From NCBI GenBank assembly GCA_934271735.1, contig CAKQSB010000002.1:1-64000 (forward strand): a stretch of DNA of 64,000 nt. The letters run 5' to 3'. The notes under the pieces are model-generated. The model was not told the DNA's origin, did no database searches, and saw only the letters and a program-made list of their open reading frames with translations. The first letter of the stretch is position 1; each line of letters starts with the position of its first letter. The position numbers and the translations under genes are program-made. Shown in pieces: positions 33,433-41,511 of this stretch. The DNA is from an uncultured Clostridia bacterium (GTDB taxonomy: Bacteria > Bacillota > Clostridia > Christensenellales > Borkfalkiaceae).

Positions 33433-36257
33433 TTGTTCTGCCCTCCGAGCAGTTTCTTAAGAAACTGCCCCGTGTAACTGTTTTTATTTTCGGCGACCTG
33501 CTCGGGCGAGCCTTCCGCGATAACCGTTCCGCCGCCTTCGCCGCCCTCCGGACCTAAATCCACGATATAATCGGCGACCTTTATAACGTCGAGATTATGC
33601 TCGATAACTATAACGGTATTGCCGGAATCTCTGAGCCTGTCGAGTATGCTTATGAGCTTATCTACGTCGTAGCTGTGAAGCCCCGTCGTAGGCTCGTCCA
33701 GAACGTAAAGCGTTTTACCCGTGGAACGTTTGGAAAGCTCGGTTGCAAGCTTAACTCTTTGCGCTTCGCCGCCCGAAAGCGTGGTTGCGGGCTGACCGAG
33801 TTTAATATATCCGAGACCTACGTCCTGCAAGGTTTTTATCTTGTTGTAAATTCTCGGTATATTCTCGAAATATTCCACTGCCTCGTCGACCGTCATATCG
33901 AGAACGTCCGCAATGTTTTTGCCCTTGAACTTAACCTCGAGCGTTTCATGATTGTATCTCTTACCCTTGCACTGTTCGCACGGGACGAAAACGTCGGGAA
34001 GAAAGTGCATTTCGATTTTTATGATACCGTCGCCCTGACATTTTTCGCATCTGCCGCCGGCTACGTTGAACGAAAATCTTCCCGCCTTATATCCTCTTTC
34101 TTTCGCGTCGTTGGAAGCGGCGAAAATCTCTCGGATATAAGTAAACGCGCCCGTATACGTCGCGGCGTTCGATCTCGGCGTTCTGCCTATCGGAGACTGG
34201 TCTATCGCGATCACCTTATCGAAATAATTCACGCCCTCGATTTTATCGCACTTTCCGTAACGGATTTTCGAGCCGTTGAGTTCGTTCGACATTATCGGTA
34301 ATAACACCTCGTTCACGAGCGAACTTTTTCCGCTGCCCGAAACGCCCGTTACCGCCGTGAACAAACCCACGGGAAATTTTACGTTTATGTTTTTAAGGTT
34401 GTTCTGTTTTGCGCCGAAAACTTCGAGCCATCTGCCGTCGGGTTCTTTCCTTAAAAGCGGGATTTCGATTTTTCTTCTTCCCGAAAGGTAATCGCCCGTA
34501 ATCGAGCGCGGCTCTTTGCAGATATCTTCAATGCTGCCCGCCGCGACTACTTCGCCGCCGTGGACGCCCGCTTTAGGTCCGATATCGACTATATAATCCG
34601 CCGCCCTCATCGTGTCTTCGTCGTGTTCGACGACAATAACCGTGTTTCCGAGGTCTCTTAAATGCAACAGCGTTTTTATAAGCTTTTCGTTATCTCGCTG
34701 ATGAAGCCCTATGCTCGGCTCGTCGAGAATATACAAAACACCCGTAAGTCCGCTGCCTATCTGCGTCGCAAGCCTTATCCTCTGCGCCTCGCCGCCCGAG
34801 AGAGTTCCCGCGCTTCTCGAAAGCGTGAGATATCCGAGACCTACGTCGGTAAGGAATTTCAACCTTGCTTTTATTTCTTTCACTATCGGCGCGGCGATTA
34901 TTTTCTGCGTGTCGGTTAAAACAAGTCCGTCGATAAACTCGTTTATTTTTACGACAGACATATCGCAAAGTTCGGCGATGTTAAGACCTCCGACGGTTAC
35001 CGCGAGAGCTTCCTTTTTAAGTCTCAACCCGTGACATACGGGGCAAGGCGAGCTTACCATATACTTTTCGATTTCACTCTTCGTGTAATCGCTCGTCGTT
35101 TCTCTGTATCTTCTTTCGAGATTGTTTATAACGCCCTCGAAAGACGAATCGTAGCTCCCCGAAAACGTTCTCGTGGAGTAGCTCATTTTTATTTTCTCTC
35201 CGCCCGTGCCGTATAAAAGCATATGCATAATATCGGCGGGCAGATTTTTAACGGGCGTATCGAGACTGAAGCCATAGTGACGGGAAAGCGAACGGAAATA
35301 CATTTCCGTCATTCTGCCCGTGTCGAGATTCCAGCCCGTCACCGTCAGCGCGCCCTCTCTTAAAGATTTGTTAGGATCGCCTATGACAAGCTGTTCGTCT
35401 ATCCTCGTTGTGTAGCCGAGCCCTTTACATTCGGGACAAGCTCCGAACGGATTGTTGAACGAGAATAATCTCGGTTCGATTTCTTCTATCGAAATTCCGC
35501 AATCGGGACAACTGTAATTCGTCGAATAAAGCGTGGTTTTGCCGTCACACTCTATCGCGACGAGACCTTCGGCGAGTTTTAACGCCGTCTCTAAGCTGTC
35601 CGTAAGTCTTTTTCTTATTCCGCTTTTGACTATCAGTCTGTCTACAACGACCGAAATGTTATGTTTTATGTTTTTATCGAGTTTAATATCTTCCGATAAA
35701 TCGAAAACCGAGCCGTCTATTTCTATTCTCGCGTAGCCGCTCTTTCTGTAGCTTTCGATCTGTTTTGAATATTCGCCCTTTCTGCCTCTCACAACGGGCG
35801 CGTTTACGAGAATTTTCGATCCCTCCGCCATTTCGAGAACCTTTTCGGCAATCGAATCGACTGTGGTTTTTTCTATAACTCTTCCGCACTCAGGACAATG
35901 CGGTACGCCCGCGCGGGCGTATAAAAGCCTTAAATAATCGTAAATTTCCGTAACCGTTCCGACGGTCGAGCGCGGGTTGTTCGAAGTTGTTTTCTGATCT
36001 ATCGATATGGACGGAGATAACCCCTCTATGCTTTCCACGTCGGGCTTTTCCATCTGCCCGAGAAACATTCTCGCGTAGCTCGAAAGGCTTTCCATATACT
36101 TTCTCTGCCCCTCGGCAAAAATCGTGTCGAACGCAAGCGTTGATTTACCGCTGCCCGACAGCCCCGTGAAAACCACGAGCTTGTCTCTCGGAATATCGAG
36201 ACTTATGTTTTTGAGGTTGTTTTCCTTAGCCCCTTTTATTCTTATATAGTTCTGCAT
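33429..36257 (-). CDS. uvrA: Excinuclease ABC subunit A
   Basis: A 942-residue damage sensor of nucleotide excision repair. Two ABC ATPase modules: GLSGSGKSTLAFDT and GVSGSGKSSLVNEV are the Walker A motifs, and LSGGEAQRIRLA and LSGGEAQRVKLA the signatures. Zinc modules lie in CPECGRVIEKT, CPDCG...CPECKGLG and CEKCQGDG...CEQCKGKRY. Length is normal. It sits 51 bp after uvrB in the same operon. Confidence 0.98.
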   Translation of the reverse strand: MQNYIRIKGAKENNLKNISLDIPRDKLVVFTGLSGSGKSTLAFDTIFAEGQRKYMESLSSYARMFLGQMEKPDVESIEGLSPSISIDQKTTSNNPRSTVGTVTEIYDYLRLLYARAGVPHCPECGRVIEKTTVDSIAEKVLEMAEGSKILVNAPVVRGRKGEYSKQIESYRKSGYARIEIDGSVFDLSEDIKLDKNIKHNISVVVDRLIVKSGIRKRLTDSLETALKLAEGLVAIECDGKTTLYSTNYSCPDCGISIEEIEPRLFSFNNPFGACPECKGLGYTTRIDEQLVIGDPNKSLREGALTVTGWNLDTGRMTEMYFRSLSRHYGFSLDTPVKNLPADIMHMLLYGTGGEKIKMSYSTRTFSGSYDSSFEGVINNLERRYRETTSDYTKSEIEKYMVSSPCPVCHGLRLKKEALAVTVGGLNIAELCDMSVVKINEFIDGLVLTDTQKIIAAPIVKEIKARLKFLTDVGLGYLTLSRSAGTLSGGEAQRIRLATQIGSGLTGVLYILDEPSIGLHQRDNEKLIKTLLHLRDLGNTVIVVEHDEDTMRAADYIVDIGPKAGVHGGEVVAAGSIEDICKEPRSITGDYLSGRRKIEIPLLRKEPDGRWLEVFGAKQNNLKNINVKFPVGLFTAVTGVSGSGKSSLVNEVLLPIMSNELNGSKIRYGKCDKIEGVNYFDKVIAIDQSPIGRTPRSNAATYTGAFTYIREIFAASNDAKERGYKAGRFSFNVAGGRCEKCQGDGIIKIEMHFLPDVFVPCEQCKGKRYNHETLEVKFKGKNIADVLDMTVDEAVEYFENIPRIYNKIKTLQDVGLGYIKLGQPATTLSGGEAQRVKLATELSKRSTGKTLYVLDEPTTGLHSYDVDKLISILDRLRDSGNTVIVIEHNLDVIKVADYIVDLGPEGGEGGGTVIAEGSPEQVAENKNSYTGQFLKKLLGGQNK

Positions 36258-36308
36258 TTTTTATTCGCTTCTTCTTTTTTTTACCGGCTTTTACGTTTAA
36301 TTCATACT

Positions 36309-38279
36309 TTATTTCATACTCGCCCGAAGCCTCTGCTTGAGTTTCGCTATCGTATCCCGGAGTTCTATACACTTTTCGAAATCGAGATTTTTGGACGCGA
36401 TTTTCATTATCGCCTGCAACTTCTCGATCTCGTCGGGAATATCTTTCGCCGCGATTTCTTTCGTCGCGTCCGCCTTTTTGGATATCTCGAGCGTGTTGGA
36501 AATCTTTTTGATTATAGTTTTGGGCGTTATGCCGTGTTTTTCGTTGTATTCCTGCTGAATTTTACGTCTTCTCGCCGTTTCGTCCATCGCGCGGCGCATG
36601 GAATCGGTGATAACGTCCGCATACATAATAACTCTTCCCTCGGAGTTTCTCGCCGTTCTTCCTATCGTCTGTATAAGCGCGGTTTCGCTCCTTAAAAAGC
36701 CTTCTTTGTCCGCATCGAGAATAGCGACGAGTTTCACTTCGGGCAAATCGAGACCTTCTCTTAAAAGGTTTATACCCACAAGCACGTCTATATCGCCGCG
36801 GCGAAGTTCCTGAATTATATCTATTCGTTCGAGCGTGTCGACGTCGCTGTGCATATATCTGACTTTTACCGATTGCTCCTTTAAAAAGTCTGTAAGGCTT
36901 TCCGCCATACGCTTTGTTAAAGTCGTTACGAGTATTCTGCCGCCGCTTGCGATCACTTTACCTATTTCGGATTGTAAATCGTCTATCTGCCCTTTCGTCG
37001 GACGGACTTCTGTCAAAGGATCCAAAAGCCCCGTCGGGCGGATTATCTGTTCGGCGTTGTTATCCGAAACCGAAAGCTCGTAGGGCGCAGGAGTCGCCGA
37101 TATAAAAATCGTCTGCCCGATTCTCGAATCGAACTCATTGAACGTGAGTGGGCGGTTGTCGTAAGCCGATTTTAATCTGAAACCAAAATCGACGAGGTTT
37201 TGTTTTCTCGATCTGTCGCCGTTATACATAGCGCGTATCTGCGGTACGGTCATATGGCTTTCGTCGATAAAAGTTATGAAATTCTTCGGAAAATAATCGA
37301 TAAGCGTGAACGGCGGATCTCCCGGTTTTCTCCCGTCGAAATACCTGCTGTAATTTTCCACACCGCTGCAATAACCTATCTCGCGCATCATTTCGAGGTC
37401 GTAGCTCGTTCTTTGCAAAAGCCTTTGAGCCTCTAAAAGCTTGTCCTGCTTTTTCAAAGCTTCCACTTCCTCTCTCATATCGGCTTCGATACGTTTCAAA
37501 GAGGCTTCCATTTTTTCGTCGCCCACGGCGTAATGGCTCGCGGGGAAAATCGCTACGTGCGACAAACGAGAAATCGGTTTACCCGTAACGAAATCGCACT
37601 CGCTTATTTTTTCGACTTCGTCGCCGAAAAACTCCACGCGGATATACACCGAGTCGTTCGACGCGGGAAAAATTTCCACCACGTCCCCGCGAACGCGGAA
37701 AGAGGCTCTCGCGAAGTCTATATCTTTTCTCTCATACTGACGGGCAACGAGCTTACGCATAAGTTCGTCGCGATCGAGCGTGTCGCCCTCTCTTATGGAA
37801 ACAGCTAAGGCGAAATATTCCTCGGGCGCGCCGAGACCGTAAATACAAGAAACCGACGCAACGACTATTACGTCGTTACGCTCGGCTAAACTACAGGTCG
37901 CGCTGTGGCGAAGTTTATCTATTTCGTCGTTTATGGAAAGGTCTTTTTCAATGTATGTGTCAGTGGACGGGATATACGATTCGGGCTGATAATAATCGTA
38001 ATAAGACACGAAATACTCCACTCTGTTTTCGGGGAAAAACTCGCGGAGCTCGTTACAAAGCTGAGCCGCGAGGGTTTTATTGTGAGCGATAACGAGGGCA
38101 GGGCGCTGGACGTTCTGAATTACGTTCGCCATAGTGAACGTTTTTCCGCTGCCCGTCACGCCGACGAGAACCTGAGATCTTAATCCGTCCTCTATCCCTT
38201 CCGTTAAGCTTTTTATCGCCTCGGGCTGATCGCCGGTCGGCTTATATTCGGAATGTAAAATAAATTTTCTTTTTTCCAT
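36309..38279 (-). CDS. uvrB: Excinuclease ABC subunit B
   Basis: A 656-residue helicase-like subunit of the UvrABC system. GVTGSGKTFTMANV (motif I), the beta-hairpin YYDYYQPESYIPSTDTYIEKD (written here as two joined stretches YYDYYQPESY and IPSTDTYIEKD), DESH (motif II) and TIGRTARN (motif VI) are all present. The C-terminal UVR domain that binds UvrC is about residues 610-650. It lies 17 bp after the preceding small gene. Confidence 0.98.
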   Translation of the reverse strand: MEKRKFILHSEYKPTGDQPEAIKSLTEGIEDGLRSQVLVGVTGSGKTFTMANVIQNVQRPALVIAHNKTLAAQLCNELREFFPENRVEYFVSYYDYYQPESYIPSTDTYIEKDLSINDEIDKLRHSATCSLAERNDVIVVASVSCIYGLGAPEEYFALAVSIREGDTLDRDELMRKLVARQYERKDIDFARASFRVRGDVVEIFPASNDSVYIRVEFFGDEVEKISECDFVTGKPISRLSHVAIFPASHYAVGDEKMEASLKRIEADMREEVEALKKQDKLLEAQRLLQRTSYDLEMMREIGYCSGVENYSRYFDGRKPGDPPFTLIDYFPKNFITFIDESHMTVPQIRAMYNGDRSRKQNLVDFGFRLKSAYDNRPLTFNEFDSRIGQTIFISATPAPYELSVSDNNAEQIIRPTGLLDPLTEVRPTKGQIDDLQSEIGKVIASGGRILVTTLTKRMAESLTDFLKEQSVKVRYMHSDVDTLERIDIIQELRRGDIDVLVGINLLREGLDLPEVKLVAILDADKEGFLRSETALIQTIGRTARNSEGRVIMYADVITDSMRRAMDETARRRKIQQEYNEKHGITPKTIIKKISNTLEISKKADATKEIAAKDIPDEIEKLQAIMKIASKNLDFEKCIELRDTIAKLKQRLRASMK

Positions 38280-38296
38280 CGTTAAAACAACCCGTC

Positions 38297-38650
38297 TTAA
38301 AACAATCCGTACAAAATCTTCGTTACTATAAACGCGGTTACCGAACCTAAAACGGCAAGCAAAATTTTTATGGCGATGCCGTTTGCGATTTCCCGTCTTT
38401 CGCGTTTATAACAAAGAAGTTTATGTTTGGGAATAAAGCACAGCGTTTCTTCTTTATCCTTTACGCATCTTATAAGATCGAAGTATCCGTCGAGCGAAAG
38501 GGAATTAAGGGTTTTTCTGAGTTTTGGCAAGTCCTTTCCGCCCATTTTGCATAAGGACAGAAATTCCTTTTCGGGCACCAGACAACTCTCCCTCTCTCCG
38601 CAAACGCCGATTACGGTTTTCGCAACCGTTCTTTCCGTTCTCGTCAGCAT
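38297..38650 (-). CDS. Small winged-helix-like protein with C-terminal membrane anchor (copy 2)
   Basis: A 117-residue protein I do not recognise. The soluble N-terminal part (1-80) has helix-helix-hairpin character (PKLRKTLNSLSLDGYF, then IRCVKDKEETLCFIPKHK) suggesting a winged helix, and the end is a single hydrophobic helix (about 92-114). Layout parallels the next gene upstream: 'NSLSLDGYFDL' lines up with 'DSLITSGYIDK'. It overlaps that gene by 7 bp and precedes uvrB by 17 bp, so it is in the uvr operon. Function unknown. Confidence 0.65.
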   Translation of the reverse strand: MLTRTERTVAKTVIGVCGERESCLVPEKEFLSLCKMGGKDLPKLRKTLNSLSLDGYFDLIRCVKDKEETLCFIPKHKLLCYKRERREIANGIAIKILLAVLGSVTAFIVTKILYGLF

Positions 38651-39015
38651 AACGCGGCAAACACCGCAATCCCCGCAAGCGCGCCCGAAAATCCGCCGAG
38701 GAATGCTATGAAAAATTTAAAAAACGCGTTATCTTTCTCGCTCGTTATGCCAAAGTCGCTACCCGTCTGCTGTTTTTCGTCCGGTTTAGCGGTGAAACTT
38801 TTCCCCAGCGGTTTTATAAGCATATCGTCTTTATCCGAGTATTTTTTATCGATATACCCGGACGTTATAAGCGAATCTATATAAGCGTTCAATTCCTCTT
38901 CCGTAACAGTTTCGTCGCCGCAATTTTTAAGGAGTTCCGCCCGGGAAAACAGGTAATATTTTCCCTTGCTCTCGCTTTTTAAATACGACAACAAATCGTA
39001 AATTTTCTTTTCCAA
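38644..39015 (-). CDS. Small winged-helix-like protein with C-terminal membrane anchor (copy 1)
   Basis: A 123-residue protein I do not recognise. Residues 1-75 look like a small winged-helix domain (KIYDLLSYLKSES, ELNAYIDSLITSGYIDKK, then a short beta-wing DDMLIKPLGKSF). A polar linker follows and a Gly/Ala-rich membrane helix ends the protein (about 98-121). It resembles the downstream neighbour in length and layout, so the pair may be a diverged tandem duplication. Same operon as uvrB-uvrA. Confidence 0.65.
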   Translation of the reverse strand: MEKKIYDLLSYLKSESKGKYYLFSRAELLKNCGDETVTEEELNAYIDSLITSGYIDKKYSDKDDMLIKPLGKSFTAKPDEKQQTGSDFGITSEKDNAFFKFFIAFLGGFSGALAGIAVFAALC

Positions 39016-39038
39016 ATTTCTCCGTTTCGGTTTTTATA

Positions 39039-39446
39039 TCAGATAATGTATTTCAATAACGAAATAAGGCTCTGCGTTTTCTGTTCGTTCTCCTTGATTA
39101 CGGCAAGCAAGCACGCACCGCAAAGCGAAAGAATAAACGCCGTACAAAGAGCGATGCACGTTATCGAAAGGATCAAAGCCCATTTAAGCGGCTCGGATTT
39201 ATGAATGCGATATCTTTTTATCGACATAACGAGCGCAACGATGCCGAAAACGATCCCCGACCCGTAAAAAACCGAAAACACAAGTCCCAAAAGAGCGAGG
39301 ATAAGCGGCATACGGTTAAAACGTTTTTTCATCTCGTATTCGCGATAAGCGGCTTCGTAAGAAGTATCTCTCGTTATATCGGGAATTATATCGGAAGCGG
39401 CCGAAGTTTCGGTTTCGCTGAAATTATTCTGTTCAAAATCGTTCAT
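39039..39446 (-). CDS. DUF4190-like two-helix membrane protein
   Basis: A 135-residue protein with an acidic Ser/Thr-rich N-terminus (1-45), two long hydrophobic helices (about 48-73 and 87-115) separated by SIKRYRIHKSEPLK, and a short tail. This layout matches DUF4190-type membrane proteins, whose function is unknown. It is the first gene behind the SOS-type promoter and is followed by the two winged-helix-like proteins and uvrB-uvrA. Confidence 0.7.
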   Translation of the reverse strand: MNDFEQNNFSETETSAASDIIPDITRDTSYEAAYREYEMKKRFNRMPLILALLGLVFSVFYGSGIVFGIVALVMSIKRYRIHKSEPLKWALILSITCIALCTAFILSLCGACLLAVIKENEQKTQSLISLLKYII

Positions 39447-39490
39447 CTTTAAACCTCTTTAGGCGATATCGTTAAAACCCCTGTGGCTAT

Positions 39491-39519
39491 AGTATATCAC
39501 AAATTTGCTTTCTTTACAA
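39491..39519 (-). promoter_or_regulatory. Sigma-A promoter of the uvr operon
   Basis: Minus strand: TTGTAA (39514-39519), 17-bp spacer, TATACT (39491-39496), about 45 bp upstream of the first gene. Confidence 0.75.
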
Positions 39520-39525
39520 GCAATA

Positions 39526-39539
39526 AGAACATTTGTTCT
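39526..39539 (-). promoter_or_regulatory. LexA/DinR SOS box
   Basis: Minus-strand AGAACAAATGTTCT contains GAAC-AAAT-GTTC and fits the Gram-positive SOS box CGAACRNRYGTTYG except at the two outermost bases. It lies 6 bp upstream of the -35 element of the operon that includes uvrB and uvrA, a known SOS target in B. subtilis. Confidence 0.8.
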
Positions 39540-39608
39540 TGAAAAACACCCGTTTTTTCACAAAACGCGCCGCGAAAACAGGCGCAAGTCTTACAAAAAA
39601 AAATATAA

Positions 39609-39637
39609 TGCGCCGCGCATTGAATTTGCGCGGCGCA
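39609..39637 (-). terminator. Terminator of the ABC exporter operon
   Basis: A perfect 11-bp GC-rich stem TGCGCCGCGCA/TGCGCGGCGCA (39609-39619 with 39627-39637) followed on the minus strand by TTATATTTTTTTTT. Confidence 0.9.
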
Positions 39638-39651
39638 CCGAAAACGATATT

Positions 39652-41511
39652 TTACTGCATTGCGTATAAAGCGTAATATCTGCCTTTTTTCGCAAGAAGT
39701 TCTTCGTGGCTGCCCTCTTCCTCTATAACGCCTTTATTGATAACTATAATTTTATCGGCGTTACGTATTGTGGAAAGCCTGTGAGCGACGATAAGCATCG
39801 TGCCTATGTTCATCATTTTTTCGAGCGATTCCTGAATGAGAACTTCCGTTTCGGTATCGATATTCGCGGTCGCCTCGTCTAAAATCATAACCTCGGGGCG
39901 ATGGATAATAGTCCTCGCAAACGAGAGAAGCTGACGTTGTCCCGCGGAGAAATTGTTTCCTCTTTCCCTGACTTCTTCGTCAAGCCCGCCGGGGAGCTTA
40001 TCGATGAATTTATCCGCGTTTACATATCTGCAAGCCTCTTTAACCTGTTTGTCCGTGAAGCTTTCTTCTCTTAACACGATGTTGCTTCTTATCGTTCCCG
40101 AGAACAGGAAAACATCCTGCAGCATCTGTCCGAAATGTCTTCTTAAAGACGATTTTTTGATATGTCTTATATTTATTCCGTCAAGAAGAATTTCGCCTTT
40201 CTGAATATCGTAGTTTCTGCAAATAAGCGATAAAATCGTGGTTTTCCCCGAGCCCGTCGCCCCGACGAAAGCAACCGTTTCGCCTGCGGCAATCCTGAAG
40301 GAAACGTCTTTTAAAACCCATTCGTTTTCGACGTAAGAAAACCAGACGTTTTTAAACTCGATTTCGCCTTTGACGGTTTCGAGTTCTATAGCGTCCTCTT
40401 CGTCCTGAACTTCGGGAACGATATCCATTATCGTGAAGATCTTTTCCGCCGACGCGAAAGCCGATTGCAGGAAATTGAACTGTTCTGCCAAGTTCTGTAT
40501 CGGGTTGAAAAACTTCGAAATGTACATATAAAACGCCACGATTACGGGCGCGGTTATCTGCTGCCCCAAGAACGACGAATGTTCGAGGAAACCTTTCGAG
40601 CCGAGATACATAAGGCAAAGCACGGACGAAACGTAAAGCATATAAACCGTCGGACGGAATATACCGAAAACGAAAATTTCGGACAGTCTCGCCTTTGCGA
40701 GCGCGGCGTTCTTTTTATCGAATTCGGCTTTTTTACGATCTTCTCTGTTGAATATCTGTATGATTTTCATTCCCGAAAGATTTTCGGAAAGGAAGGTGTT
40801 CACACCCGTCGTGCCGTCCTTGATTTTTCTGTACGACATTCTCGAAAACTTTCTGAATATCACCGTGAAAAGCACGATAAACGGCGCAAAACAAAGTACC
40901 ATAAGCGTCAATTCGTAATTAAGGAGAAGCATCGCGACTACAACGCCGATTACAACGAAGATGTTTTTCGCCAGGTTTACTATCGTGCCGGTAAAAAGCA
41001 TCGAAATGGCGTTTGTATCGTTTGTCACTCTCGTTACAAGCGTTCCCACGGGAATAGCGTTAAGTTGCGCGTGCGAAAGGTCTTCGATATGGACGAAAAT
41101 ATCTTCTCTTAAAGACGAAACTATTTTCTGACCCGTTTTCTGTAAAATTATCGCCTGGAAATACGCGCTCACAAGCGAAACGATAAGTATGCCCGCGTAC
41201 GCTCCGACTCTTATGAACAATCCCGAAAGCTCGAATTCCGTCTGAAGAACCTTTTCGATATCGGAAACGAGGAGGGGTGAAACAACGTCGTACGCAACCG
41301 AGAAAAGCATAAGGATCATAACGAACAAAAAGTTCTTCCAATACGGCTTAGCATACTTCATAAGTCTGCCTATAAGTTCTTTATCGGACATTTTTCGGTT
41401 AAATCCGATTGCTTCTTTTTTGTCCTTTATCGACAAAAAAGCAAAGAGAAACGCTATCGAGAAAACGCCTACGATCGCGCCGACTACTATAAGAGGATAA
41501 TACTCACGCAT
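39652..41511 (-). CDS. ABC exporter half-transporter, catalytic-site subunit
   Basis: A 619-residue type IV ABC half-transporter: one early hydrophobic helix, a six-helix membrane domain (about 60-350) and a nucleotide-binding domain. Walker A is GATGSGKTTI, signature FSAGQRQLLS (degenerate from LSGGQ) and Walker B VMILDEAT with the catalytic Glu intact, then the H-loop VAHRLST. With the upstream subunit it would form a heterodimeric multidrug exporter of the BmrCD/LmrCD/TM287-288 kind. It overlaps the upstream gene by 8 bp. Substrate unknown. Confidence 0.92.
   Translation of the reverse strand: MREYYPLIVVGAIVGVFSIAFLFAFLSIKDKKEAIGFNRKMSDKELIGRLMKYAKPYWKNFLFVMILMLFSVAYDVVSPLLVSDIEKVLQTEFELSGLFIRVGAYAGILIVSLVSAYFQAIILQKTGQKIVSSLREDIFVHIEDLSHAQLNAIPVGTLVTRVTNDTNAISMLFTGTIVNLAKNIFVVIGVVVAMLLLNYELTLMVLCFAPFIVLFTVIFRKFSRMSYRKIKDGTTGVNTFLSENLSGMKIIQIFNREDRKKAEFDKKNAALAKARLSEIFVFGIFRPTVYMLYVSSVLCLMYLGSKGFLEHSSFLGQQITAPVIVAFYMYISKFFNPIQNLAEQFNFLQSAFASAEKIFTIMDIVPEVQDEEDAIELETVKGEIEFKNVWFSYVENEWVLKDVSFRIAAGETVAFVGATGSGKTTILSLICRNYDIQKGEILLDGINIRHIKKSSLRRHFGQMLQDVFLFSGTIRSNIVLREESFTDKQVKEACRYVNADKFIDKLPGGLDEEVRERGNNFSAGQRQLLSFARTIIHRPEVMILDEATANIDTETEVLIQESLEKMMNIGTMLIVAHRLSTIRNADKIIVINKGVIEEEGSHEELLAKKGRYYALYAMQ

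Noticed and set aside
39481..39491. CTGTGGCTAT near the uvr-operon -10 resembles the end of the 576-bp element (CCTGTGGCTA)
   Set aside because: The match is about 10 bp without the rest of the repeat and overlaps a good promoter; probably chance.
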